This document shows positions 47,399 to 59,205 of a DNA stretch of 64,000 bases, in pieces (positions within the stretch are counted from its first letter, which is position 1; each line of letters starts with the position of its first letter). The position numbers and the translations under genes were made by a program. Under the pieces are notes generated by a model. It saw only the letters and a list, made by a program, of their open reading frames with translations. It was not told where the DNA came from and did no database searches. Source of the stretch: Petrosia ficiformis (Eukaryota > Porifera > Demospongiae > Haplosclerida > Petrosiidae). The stretch is from NCBI GenBank assembly GCA_947044365.1, contig OX345636.1, forward strand, positions 12,605,309 through 12,669,308, in the 5' to 3' direction.

Positions 47399-49533
47399 AT
47401 GGCTGAACAATCTTCACTAATTGCTCTTAAGGAACTTGAAGAACAACTAACATGTAATGTATGTTTGGACTGGTATACTAACCCCAAAACTCTCCCCTGC
47501 TTACACAGCTTCTGTTTGAAATGTATAGCAAAACTACCACAAGAGCCACAGGTAAATAAACATACATACACACACAAACATCTACACAAACAGTAAACAA
47601 CAAAAGTATCCATTTTTATACTTACTAACAGGGAGACCATAAGTATTTCATAAGCTGTCCTTCATGTCGGAAACCTACACAACTACCTGAAGCAGGAGCC
47701 ACAGTCCTTCCTGCTGCTTTCCTCATTAATAGCCTCTTGCAAGTACAAAACAAACTTAAGACAGTGTCACATGAAGTTGGTATGGAATGTGAGATTCATC
47801 ATGACCCTCTTAGGGTATATTGTGAAACATGTCAAGAGCTTATCTGTCGAGATTGTACGATTAGTCAACGGCATCAAAATCACAAGTACAAGCTCGTTAT
47901 TGAATGTTATCCTGATCATCATCAAGAGATAGAGACCAACCTCACAACAGTGAAAAGGAAAGTAGCTGACACTAACACAGCTCTGACTAACCTTATCACT
48001 CAAGAGAGGGAGGTCACAAAACAGGGAGAAGATGTCAAGAAAGAGATCCACACATACGCTCAATTACTCATAAACTTAGTTCAACAGTCAGAGAGACAGT
48101 TAGTTCACCAGGTAGATGCTGAAGTACAACAGAAGATTCAATTGCTAACCAAACAGAGAGAACAAGCAGAGACAGCCTTGAACCAGCTGAAGGGTTGTGA
48201 GGTGTTTGTAGAACAGAGTCTGAAGGTAGGGAGTCAACAACAAATATTGATGGAGAAACAGAGTATGTTACAAATAATGACAACAGTCAATCAAGATGTC
48301 AACCTTGCTGTGTTTCAACCAATAGAGGAGGCTAATATCTCATTCACTAGGAATCAAGTATTGGTTGATAAATATGAGAGTATTGGTGAGTTAAAGTCTA
48401 AAACATTTGGTAAATCAGTTCTGGTCAAGAGTGCTTGTTACGTTGATAAGAAATCCACCATCACTCTCAACCTCCAAACTCATGATGGATCTCCCTTGTC
48501 AATTCCTCTCTCCCTCATTTCTTGTGAAATCTCTTCTGCTGGTTATACTGACCTCATAGTAAGTGATGTGAAAGAGATCAAGTCAGGATACTATGATATC
48601 AGTTTTACTTCACATACCAGAGGGAAACATCAAATGCTAGTACGATTAGGAGGTGTGAATATTCCTGGTAGTCCCTTCACTATTGTCATCATTCCTTCCT
48701 TTGAGATGAGAGGTAAACCGACGAATATTATATCAGGACTCTATGGACCATGGGATGTAGCAGTCACTAAGAATGAAGATATTATAGTAGCTGAGAAAAT
48801 TGCCGCTCGTATCACAATACTGAACAGAGAGGGGAAAAAAGTGAAGTCATTCGGAACAAGGGGAATAAAGGATGGTGAATTCACTAATCCTCGTGGAGTT
48901 GCCATATCGCATGACGAACACATTTTAGTAACTGATGAACATCGACTACAGAAAGTAACATTTGATGGTACTCATGTAAAGTCAGTTGGGAGTAGGAACA
49001 CTGGCAATGGTCCTCTTCAGTTTATTGAACCTAGAGGTATAACAGTTCATCCTACTACAGGACAAATATTTATTGCTGATACATACAACCATCGCATTCA
49101 AGTTCTAAATAATGACCTCACCTACTCGCACAGTTTTGGTACAAGAGGTTGGGCACCAGAACAATTGAACAGTCCATATGATGTGACATTTGACAAAGAA
49201 GGATGTGTATATGTCGTAGATTATTGTCATCACTGCATCAAGAAGTTTACACCAACAGGACAATATATATCCAAGTTTGGTTCTGAAGGCTCTAATCCTG
49301 GCCAACTTAAATATCCTTCCTCCATCATCATAGACAATAATAATCTAGTGTATGTTAGTGAGATGGGAAATCATCGTGTCTCAATATTTGATACTAATGG
49401 TTGTTTTCTACATTGTTTTGGCAAGCAGGGCAGAGAAGAAGGAGAACTTAATGGTCCATTTGGTATAACAATAGATTCACTAGGCAACTTGTATGTTAGT
49501 GACTATACCAATTTCAGAATTGTTGCTTTTTAA
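47399..49533 (+). CDS. T7: TRIM-NHL protein, RING and B-box intact
   Basis: Exon 1 is 47399-47551 (51 aa from ATG in MAEQSSLIALKELEEQL) and exon 2 is 47632-49533; the intron is 80 nt, phase 0, protein 684 aa, the longest of the array. RING ligands are C19, C22, C34, H36, C39, C42, C60, C63. The B-box (CEIHH, CETC, CRDC, HQNH) is complete. Coiled coil, filamin domain (SVLVKSACYVDKKSTITLN, ending NIPGSPF) and six NHL repeats follow. The linker IVIIPSFEMRGKP is longer than in T1 and T3. TTTTAG|AAAGGTGG stands before the ATG as in the T5/T6 group. Its relatives in the window are the inverted relic after T3 and the relic at 57796. Probable E3 ligase. Confidence 0.92.
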
Positions 49534-49768
49534 CATGCATGTATTTCTTTTTCATGGCAATTATAACAATGATGTGGTATTCTATTATAATTAATGATGT
49601 ATTATCATATTTCATATAATTATAGTGCTACATTTGTTTGTACATGTAGTATTGTTTAATTTTGTGTCCTAGCTTTAATTATTTTATTTCATTAAGGTAA
49701 CTTATTGTCTATTTTGAATAACACAATGGAAAATATGGTAGATCGGCACAGAGGAGAACTGTATTGCA

Positions 49769-50167
49769 GTGAAGAACCAGGGTTCTATCTACTGGGGGGT
49801 GGAGGCTGTAAATAATGTCTACAGTGGTTTGCAGAACAGTTCATTGAATCATGTTCTGTCAAGGTTAATTAGCCAAGGTGATATTGCAGCAGCATTCCCT
49901 AATCTATCAAAGCTACATGTAGCTGTAATTGTGAGAATACTACCAGTTACAACAGCCACTGTTGAGCATACGTTCAGTAGCATGAAACTGAAGAAAACAA
50001 GGCTTCAAAGTGGAATGGGAGAGGATAAACTTGAACATACTATGCGTATGGTCGTGAGAAACAGTTCAATGAAACTTTACGAGATGATAGTGGACAATCA
50101 CAAAATTGCATATATACAAACGTTTTTGATAATCACTCATAACCTTTCAATTTTTCACTTTTTATGA
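49769..50167 (+). mobile_element. hAT-type transposase C-terminal fragment
   Basis: A 132-aa open stretch carries FPNLSKLHVAVIVRILPVTT, then ATVEHTFSSMKLKKTRLQS and GMGEDKLEHTMRMVV. This is the pattern of the hAT dimerisation region (FP-L...-P-T-A--E--FS--K--KT-LRS-M). The N-terminal DDE parts are missing and there is no ATG at the start (the frame opens with GTG). It is a relic of a ZMYM/DUF4371-like hAT transposase in the 3' flank of T7. Confidence 0.8.
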
Positions 50168-50454
50168 CCCTCAATCCATTATTGCACTATTTAAATGGGT
50201 GTGGTTTTAGGGAAAGTGGGTGTGGGCAACCTAAATTTCACACACAAGTGTATAAGATTAGCTTCCCCCACACCAAACAAAAATCTCTAGATAGAATGCT
50301 GAGAATACATCAACATATTCTATCTAATTAACTATGCTTTTCCTATTTGGTAACAGGTTTATACCCATCTCTTTGAGATAAACGATTTCAAGTTAGTTCT
50401 CCATCAGTATTTATGATGTCAGCTTTTGATCATTCAGTCAGAAATCAAGCTCAA

Positions 50455-50900
50455 ACTAAACAAGAGAAAAAAGTATCCCTATGACTGCTTTGTGGTGTCC
50501 AGCATTCAGTAATCATAACTAACTTTGTCAAGCCTCAGTGAAACACAACAGTTATTATAGTTATAATTTTGATTATCTACTCTCGTTAGTTACATTTTAT
50601 AAGACCTTGTAGAACTTTAGGAATATATTTCAGGTAGAATAGCTAGCTAACAGTTGCAGTTTCTATGCAAGATACAAGCAACTTTCTTTCTCTTGGTCTA
50701 GTCTGTAGACCTCAAACGCACATTCTAATGTGGTTCTATTATGCACCACGCCCATTAATTGACCGAGTCCCCCGGAATGACACAACTTCCTTAACTACAT
50801 ATGCAACACATACCCGCACAAGTGGCCACAAACATATATATATATATATACATTAAACCCCGTAGAAAGCAATTATAGGGATGGCCCTATGGGCCATAAA
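50455..50900 (+). repeat. Dispersed repeat R1, long copy
   Basis: Shares with 25178-25560 the ordered landmarks TTGTGGTGTCC, CAGTAATCATA, GATTATCTAC, GTAGAACTTTAGGAATA, CATTAATTGACC and GGCCATAAAAA. No coding frame is shared. Confidence 0.65.
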
Positions 50901-51154
50901 AAAACATGCATGTAAATAGTTGGATAAATGGTTGGATATAGCTGTGTGCATGTGTAAGTAAATGATCAATAAGATGTACATTGGAGTATCATTGTGGCAC
51001 ATTGAATATAACACAAAATTGGGTTAGTAAATTAAAGATGAAGAATTGGTCAGACCCTTAAATACTTAGCTAATATTCCACAAAGGATGTAAGCCATTTA
51101 ATACATTTAATTTATTAATAAAAATGTAATTTCATCACACACATTGCAATGTAC

Positions 51155-51410
51155 TAGGACTGGGAATCGGCTGAAATTCTGAGATCGATTATCTCTAACT
51201 TCAAATCGATTGATAATTGAATAAAATCAGCACAAGTAATTAGGCCAAGTAAGTCAATTAATGTAGGAAACTCCTCCCATTTGATTATCAAAAAGGCTTC
51301 CTGTCACTTCCACGTTGTACAAATCGATATCAGAAACTTATAATCGATAATCAGAAGAATTTTCAATATCGATTGATTAATCCATTAATTGATTAATCAT
51401 CTCAGCCCTA
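51155..51410. mobile_element. hAT-like MITE
   Basis: The left end is TAGGACTGGGAATCGGCTGA and the right end ATCATCTCAGCCCTA, inverted repeats. Flanks CAATGTAC on the left and CAATGTCA on the right agree in six of eight bases, fitting an old 8-bp target duplication. A half copy of the left end lies at about 7710-7805. Confidence 0.6.
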
Positions 51411-53337
51411 CAATGTCATGTAATTACATACCTGATTAAGGTATGAGAATCTGAATTATCTGATTGGCTCAAGGTCAGGTGACTAAGTTTGCTCTAATAA
51501 ATACTATTCAGTGAAGTGTGATGGTCTAGTTTGAATATTGTTAGTTAATCCAGGAATTTGCTTCCCACCCTTATGAATATTGAATTATATATAATACTTA
51601 TCATTTTTTAATTTCCTTGGTTGTTAATGAGCTTTTCATAATTATAATTTATTTACTAGTCTAAGAATATTTGTTCCAGCCAGTAGCTGATGCTTCATTA
51701 GCTAATCAGCTGAAAAAGACCTACAGGATGGCCAAACATCATAAGAATTATAAAACTCACTAACAAACAAAGAAATTATGAGCAACATAGTTTAAAAACT
51801 CTATCAAATAGATATTTTAGTACTTACAAACAATGTAATACTAAAAAAATGTCCATATTAATTATAACAAGTGTAATAAATTTATTTACATGTATATTTT
51901 GTCATTTCATAATAATAAGTTTTTCCATATTATTTGCAAAGTAGATGTTAATTAATATATGGCCAAATTGTAGCACTATATTGTTTGATACGACTTTTTT
52001 CTCACCAAAATATGTCAAAGCAGTTCGTTTTAATTTATTATTATTATACTGCAATTAAATATAGTTTATGGTTAACATACCTGGGACCAGTAGTATTGTA
52101 AATTGCTGGTTACAATGAATACACCTATCTAACAGAATTTGGTTAATAAATTTGTGTACAGAATGAAGTTCAAGGAACCCTCGATGCACGAACAGAATAA
52201 CTCAATGGATTTATCAGGAAACCACACATGCAGGGGGTAGTTTGGTGGTGATGTGGATCACTAAGCTGATTTAACACTACTCTTCTTAGACACTACACCT
52301 TATGGTTTGATGATTCCAACAATTTGACAGTTTCTGTGTGTAACGTTCTCTATTATAAATAGTAACAAAACCACAACCCACCCACCATTAAAACAGCATA
52401 ACAAGTTGACTGCCCAGAATGTAAATGATGTAATATGAAGCACCCAACAATTTTGGCTGAAAATTCAATAGTACTGGACAGGTCCTGGTAGATTAGCAAC
52501 AGTGTTAAATATATTATGGGTATGGTCATGCCAAACTGTATCGACAAACCCATACGGCCTAGGGACAGTGTTCTGTCAAACCTCAAACCATAGCCATAAT
52601 AATTATATTTAACTCAATCCATGATAAATATATAATTCATAAATTATGTTGTACATTATTAAAACTACGTATTTAGGACTACCTCACAAAGATTCAAATG
52701 GTTGCCATAGTGACCATTACACTGATCATTAGGTTTATCACATGTTGTATTATGTTTATTGAATGATACTGTCATAATTAGAACAGAGATTAGTCCAGAA
52801 ATGTGCTATATAATTATAAAATGTAACATTTCTTACCTTATTAGGAATAAGATATTAATAGTAACATAATGTAAATGATATTCAAGATTCTAAAATTATA
52901 AAAGACAGCAACCGGCTGAAATTTGCAAACCTGCAAAACAGCAATTTCGCAGTTGCAAGAAAGGTTTGTTACTTTTTATTAATACTGAATTATCTTAATT
53001 CTCATTTGCTATCATGTTTGTTCTTTAGACTTAGAAATTAAGAAGAATAAAAGTCTGACATCCATTCAGTTTACTGAGTAGCTGGACATATAAATTTGCT
53101 TTTGATAGCCTATTAAACATTATAGTGAGTTTCATAACAAGACAGACTATACTAACTCAGTACTATACATTGTATAGTATTATTATAATAAGTACAGCTC
53201 TTTGTATATTGATAGCATACTTTTAGTTTATATGTAGAATGTACAATATAAGAGTGTTTTAGCTATGTATGTAAGCATGTACATATGTAAGTTCACAATA
53301 ACTACATCACTACACTACAGGACATTTTGAGTGAAAA

Positions 53338-56300
53338 ATGGCTGGAAATGTTTTCAATGAACATAACGATCAACTAATATGTGGTATATGTTTTAAGCAA
53401 AATATGAGCTGCCTCGAAATTCTACCATGTAAGCATTTCTTTTGCTTAAATTGTATTTTAGAACTACCAAAAGAACTACAGGTAAACACACACACACACA
53501 CATACACACACACAAATACATAGAAAAGCTTGAGCAGACATGCACCCAAGTATGTACCCAAATATACCAGGGAGGGCTATTGCCCCACCTAGGTTTTTAC
53601 TTGTATGAAAATTTATAAAAAATAAATTTTTGTCGGTTGTTTACATACATGACATGAAGGGTGGAGTTAGTTTACACAACTATAACTGGTCAATCACTGA
53701 ATGCAAACATAATTCTGCGTCTAAAATTTGGACGCAGAAGATAGTCTATTATGCGCATAGCCTAAATTAAGTGACCACACCCCTCAGATACCACAATATA
53801 TATGCAATGCATATGCGCATTAATCCAACATGGGCGTGGTTAACGAGTACGTGACGGCCAAGATTTTGCTCTCAGAAGAACAAAGTTGATATTCCAGAAG
53901 TTTAAGGTTTTGTCCAACTTCATCTGCAGTCAGAGTTCTTTATTCCATGTGGAAATAGCAAAACGATGTCTTGACAAAGATGGGTGTGTCCGCTAAAGAT
54001 GGTCATCAGATTCATACATGTAGGTGTTAGGAAAGGCTTGAAGCTTGTTTCAAAGTTAGCATAAGGACTAGTGAGTATGTACAAGTAGAGCCATACAAAT
54101 GTGAAGCTTCAGTTTTCATGGTGAACACTTCGAGATTTAGTAAAGATTTAGTGTAGTACGGTCCATACTAGTCTCGTCACCGAGGTGGATAGAGCTGAGC
54201 CCTCTGTTATCCACAGTGATGTCTGATGATATATAGCTGTTGATATGTTCCTTTGCTACTGGCTGTATGACAGAGTACAGCCTCGATTTAACATGGTAAC
54301 ATCCTCGAAGTCATTGTCAACAAAGTTTGAAACAAAAACTGTGAACGAGTACGTTTTGATCTTGCTTTATCAGTGTTAACTATATGTAGCTGCTTTGACT
54401 TTATTCTATTGTTGCCAATCTGTGGTGTTGCTTCAGAAATAATGATTTCTTTTCCAAATAGCTCATTGTTGCCATCTTTTGTCGTGACAAAGCATTACTA
54501 GATTTCCAGACGGTCCTGTCTTGTAACGTGGTACGTCGGTAACGCGAGACTAGTTCCAAACTACAATTGAAATGAAACATAAACTTTTTTAATGTTCTCT
54601 ACTGTAATTATAATTATATATATTATTATCCTATTTACTAACAGGAAGATAAATACATCATAAACTGTCCATCCTGTCAAGAACCCACACAGCTATCTGA
54701 CATAGGAACCACTACCTTCCCTTCTGCTTTTCAGCTACATACAGATAGCAATTCGTGCTCTGTCCATAATAAAGAACCACTCAGATTTTATTGTGAGGAA
54801 TGTAAAGAGCTTGTATGTAGAGATGGTATGATTAGTCAATGCCATCAAAATCACCAACAAAAAATCAAGCTTGTTACTGAATGTTATCCTGATCATCATC
54901 AAGAGATAGAGGACAACCTTGCAACAGTGAAAAATAAAGTAGATGAAATTAATACAGCACTGACTAACCTCGTTACTCAAAAGGGGCTGGTCACAGAGCA
55001 GGGACAAAACGCAAAGAAAAAGATCCACGCACAAGCTCAACTTATCATAAGATTAGTTCAAGAGTCAGAGACACAGTTAGTTCAACAAGCAGACGCTGCA
55101 GTACAACGGAAGATTCATTTACTAACCAACCAGGAAGAACAGGCAGGTACAGCTATGAAACAGCTGGAGGTGTGTGAGAACTTTGTGGTGCAGAGTCTGA
55201 AGAATGGGAGTCAACAAGAGATATTGAGGGGGAAACAGAATATGATGCAAAAAATGACAAGAGTCGCTCAAGATGTCAAACCTTTTGTATTTCTACCAAT
55301 AGAGGAGGAAGACATCACATTCACTTCGAATCAGAAAATGGTTGGCAAATTTGAGGGTATTGGTAAGTTAAAGACTAAAATGCTCAGTAAGGTAGTTTTT
55401 GACACAAATGCTTGTTACCACGGCAAGAAATCAACCATCACTCTCGACCTCCAGACTCATGATGGATATCCTTTCACTGTTCCTGTCTCCCTCATCTCTT
55501 GTGAAATCTCTCCCACTTGTGATAGTCAACTCATACCCTGTGATGTTAGTGAAATAAAGTTAGGAAGTTACAAAATAAGCTTCAATTCTTGTATCAGAGG
55601 GACTCTTCAGTTGCTAGTACGAGTAGGAGGTTTTGATATCCCTGGTAGTCCCTTTCCTCTCTTTGCTAAGGTGGGAGGTAAACCAGTGGAAAACATATCT
55701 GGACTTAGTAGACCATGGGGTGTAGCAGTCACTAAGGATGAACAGACTATAGTAGTCGAGAATAGAGATAATCGTATCCCAATACTTAACAAGGAGGGAA
55801 ATAAAGTAAAGTCATTTGGAACTAAAGGAAGAAAGGATGGTGAATTTACTAATCCTCGTGGAGTTGCTGTAACTGACGATGGACATGTTTTAGTAACTGA
55901 TGAACATCGACTGCAGAAACTAACATTAGAAGGTGATTGTGTGAAGACAGTTGGGAGTGGTAACAAAGGCAATGGTCCTCTTCAATTCAATTGCCCTCAA
56001 GGTATTACAATTCATCCAATCACAGGACAAATATTCATTGCCGATCAATATAATCATCGTATTCAAGTTCTCAATAATGACCTCACCCACTCTCATAGTT
56101 TTGGTACAAAAGGTTCGGCACCAGAACAATTCGATAATCCATATGATGTTGCATTCGACAAGGAAAACAATTTGTATGTTGTAGATCGCTATAATCACTG
56201 TATCAAGAAGCTCACACCAACGGGACAATATATCTCACAGTTTGGTTCTTCTGGGTCTAATCCTGGTCAAGTCAAGAATCCCACCTCCATTACCATTGAT

Positions 56301-56498
56301 AATAATAATCTAGTGTACGTTAGTGAGTATGGAAATCATCGTGTCTCGATATTTGATACTAATGGATGTGTTATACATAATTTTGGTAAGAAAGGTAGTG
56401 GAGAGGAAGAGTATAATTATCCATGTGGTATAACAATAGATTCATTAGGTTACTTGTATGTTAGTGACACATATAATAATAGACTAGTGGTTTTGTAG
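53338..56498 (+). CDS. T8: diverged TRIM-NHL protein, RING intact, B-box Cys to Gly
   Basis: Exon 1 is 53338-53481 (48 aa) and exon 2 is 54645-56498; the 1163-nt intron carries an inserted element, phase 0, protein 665 aa. The RING is diverged (CGICFKQNMSCLEILPCKHF) but all ligands stand: C15, C18, C31, H33, C36, C39, C56, C59. The B-box reads CSVHN, CEEC, VCRDG, CHQNH: the last Cys is Gly. The spacer between RING and B-box is shorter than in the other genes, lacking the FLINSLLQ stretch. Coiled coil, filamin domain (VVFDTNACYHGKKSTITLD, ending DIPGSPF) and six NHL repeats follow. It is the most divergent intact copy. Probable E3 ligase. Confidence 0.9.
54167..54554. mobile_element. Short inverted-repeat element in the T8 intron
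   Basis: Ends ACTAGTCTCG (54167) and CGAGACTAGT (54545) are perfect inverted repeats, and similarity continues imperfectly inward (ACCGA). The hairpin at 10665 has the same end. No transposase is encoded. Confidence 0.5.
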
Positions 56499-57169
56499 AT
56501 CTGTTTTAAACATGTACATGTACATGCAGTTCTTTTTTACTCTATTATTAATAATTTTGATACATGCGATTACAATTATTTATGATACGTTATTATTATT
56601 TTTATTACGTACTATTTTTATTATTATTTTTATTTTTATTATTAGTAATATTATTATCACTGTTATTATTATTATCATTATTATTATTATTATTATTATT
56701 ATGATTATAAAAATTATTATGCTTATTAGTGCATGCTTATTTAATTTTGAACTCAATAATAATAATTTTGAAAGGGAAAAAATACTTCTGACCAAATGCT
56801 TACCTTTAATCACTAGTCATTCTATCATTTTGTAGAGGATGTTAATGAAATTCAGTGTTTCAGAAACTTAATACAAAATGGCAAACAATCGATGGTAAGC
56901 GTTTGATTAAAATTATGTTGCTAGAAAGTGTCCTTTTTGAAATTACATGTAGGTCACATATTTATTAATCGCATATAGATAATCATTATTGTGCATCATT
57001 ATTGTGAGAGTGGTACCTAATATATTATAAGGTAGATGTCTATGTGAGTATATGTTTATGGGCCAAAGGGATAACTCTATGGGGCATAGGGGTTAATGTA
57101 TTAAGTGTCTTAGCCTGTTCACACAGGTGTATGAGTGAGATGTTTGATTTGGACCCTGCCAGCTGAGCT
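56499..57169. other. T8 downstream region
   Basis: About 56530-56720 is an ATT-rich microsatellite that creates Ile-rich ORFs on both strands. 57001-57040 is a short piece of the AATATATTATAAGGTAGATG type also seen downstream of T3 and before T7. No gene is seen. Confidence 0.6.
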
Positions 57170-57243
57170 GCCTTGGTAGCTCAGTTGGTAAGAGCATCTG
57201 TCCGGAGTGCAGAGTGTCATGGGTTCGAATCCCACCTGAGGCA
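57170..57243 (+). tRNA. tRNA-like sequence, anticodon GGA if functional
   Basis: The 74 nt fold as a cloverleaf. Acceptor stem: GCCTTGG with CTGAGGC (two wobble pairs). D arm: GCTC and GAGC around AGTTGGTAA. Anticodon stem: TCTGT with GCAGA around CCGGAGT. T arm: GGG TTCGAAT CCC. The A-box (TAGCTCAGTTGG) and B-box (GGTTCGAATCC) promoter elements are present. The anticodon would be GGA (Ser), but there is no long variable arm as serine tRNAs have, and position 33 is C rather than U. A tRNA-derived SINE head or tRNA pseudogene is as likely as a working gene. Confidence 0.5.
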
Positions 57244-57795
57244 ACTCATTTTTTCATTTTTCATTTGCCTCAGGTGTCTTTCTTTCTTTCTTTCTTTCTC
57301 TCATCTCAGTATTATCATGTATTATAATCTTTGCATACATGTCAAAATATACATGTACATGTTGTACATTGTACATGCACATTTACATGTACATGTAAAT
57401 GGTTGGATACAATTGTGTATGAATCCCACTATGTACCAAGAAGCCCCAGTATCCAATGTGGGCTTGGTCGAATCATAGGTTCTCTTGTCGTTAAGGTTAA
57501 GATCTAAACAAAGTTCATGTAGTAAAATGTTGATGTAGCAATCCTCCTCCTCCTCCTCCATCAAACAACCAACCATCCTCCCTATCCCTGCTACTATCAT
57601 TGTGGGTTCACTTCCTGGGTTTTTAATGATATTCATTAGGGGCTTCTCGTTACATAACGGAATTCATTTTGTACAAATACAGTAAATGATCAACAGTAAA
57701 ATACTGATAATCAACCACAAATAATTATACATGATAATAATATATTCAACCATATTAGGAAATAATCAAACTATTTTTAGAAAGGTGTAAGAGAG

Positions 57796-59205
57796 ATGGC
57801 TGAAAAAACTTTTTTTACTGCTCTTAAGGAACTTGATGAACAACTAACATGAAATGTATGTTTGGACCGGTATACTAGCCCCAAAACTCTCCCCTGCTTA
57901 CATAGCAAAGCTACCACAATACACACACACACACACAAACACAAACACACACAGACACAGACACACACAGACACACACACACACATTACACACAGACAGA
58001 CAGACACACACACAGACACAAAGACACGCACACAGACACTAGTGTTGTAAAATTAATCAGTTGGAATGTCATGGTAAAGTGTCAAGTATAATTTTAAGTT
58101 TTAATTCTAAACAAAAACTACATGTAATAATTAGTAACACCAGCTAACTTGTATTAAATACAGTAATTAACCACTACCCTATTCAGCTAGTTCTATTTTG
58201 TCCCCCAAATGCATATTCCAATAATATTATATAGTTTCCTAAACTTTAATAGAATAGTTTTGGTTGTAGATGTTAACAAATCATGTTTAACCACTTGGTT
58301 ATACACACATGTAACTAGGGTTTCAGGTATAGGTATATGAATAGGTGCCTTATTAAGATAATTATAAGTAGAGTATTGGTACAGCTGGGAAACTGCATTG
58401 TATATACATATATATATATATACAGCATACACAATATTTGTCAGGCTTTGCAGATTACACTTTTGTCAAACTGCACAAGTACAATCTTGATATACTTTAG
58501 ATACATGACACCAAGAGTATAGTTATGATAGAGAGGGAGAGTATCCCACTTGTAGCACAACCCTATGAAAAGTACTTGAGTTGAGAAGATGGCGAAAAGT
58601 GAGCGCTAGACGACAAGGCCACATGCATGTTAATCACGTGAACAGTGATACTTGAAGGTTATTGTGTGAAATCGGTTGAGAGTCAAAACAAGGGCAAAGG
58701 TCCTCTTCAGTTTAACTATCCTAGAGGTATTATAGTTCATCCTACCACAGGACATATTTTCATTGCAGATCAATATGATCATCATATTCAAGTTCTTCGT
58801 AATGACGTCATCTATTTTCATAGTTTTGGTAACAATAGAATTTTCAATTGTCCATATGATGTGACATTCGACAATAAAGGATATTTGTATGTTGCAGAAA
58901 CTCAGTGATAATCACTGTATCAAGAAGTTCACACCAACAAGACTATATATCTCAAAGTTTGGTTCAGAAGGATCTAATCCTGGTCAACTTACTGAACCTA
59001 TATCCATTATCATAGATAATGATGTAGTGTATGTTGGTGAATGGGGAAATCATCATGTCTCGATATTTGATACTAGTGGCTTTTATACATTGTTTTGTCA
59101 AATATGACAAGAGGGAGAGTTTAATGGACCATGTGGTATAACAATAGATTCATTAGGTACATGTAACTTGTATATCAGTGACTATTTTAATAGCATATAT
59201 ATACA
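57796..59205 (+). pseudogene. Broken TRIM-NHL gene (T7-like RING exon and NHL remnant)
   Basis: The RING exon starts at ATG 57796 (MAEKTFFTALKELDEQLT). It has TGA at 57850-57852 in place of the first zinc-binding Cys, and a 20-nt deletion between two AGC triplets that removes the FCLKC part. A CA-rich microsatellite (57918-58040) follows. B-box, coiled coil and filamin parts are missing. NHL sequence resumes at about 58640 (reads GHIFIADQYDHHIQVL) and shifts frame near 58905. It continues to about 59107 (VSIFDTSGFYTLF) and ends in degraded codons near 59205. Confidence 0.88.
57918..58040. repeat. (CA)n microsatellite
   Basis: CACACA runs with CAGA interruptions inside the pseudogene. They give spurious Thr/His and Val/Cys ORFs on both strands. 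Confidence 0.9.

Larger units (their letters stand above)
50168..53337. other. T7-T8 intergenic region, no gene recognised
   Basis: It contains R1 (50455-50900), a hAT-like MITE (51155-51410) and a possible small element at about 52297-52592, whose ends share ATGGTTTGA and TTTGACAG as inverted repeats. The rest is AT-rich DNA without ORFs that resemble known proteins. A tract near 53270-53337 leads into the T8 5' end with CAG|GACATTTTGAG. Confidence 0.6.

Noticed and set aside
52353..52586. 77-aa minus-strand ORF
   Set aside because: It falls within a possible inverted-repeat element (ATGGTTTGA ends) and has no recognisable domain.
56512..56835. Ile-rich ORFs on both strands
   Set aside because: They come from the ATT microsatellite downstream of T8 and have no complexity beyond it.
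57173..57478. 101-aa ORF starting MVAQLVRASVRSAECHGFES
   Set aside because: It is a translation of the tRNA-like sequence; such peptides are common annotation artefacts.
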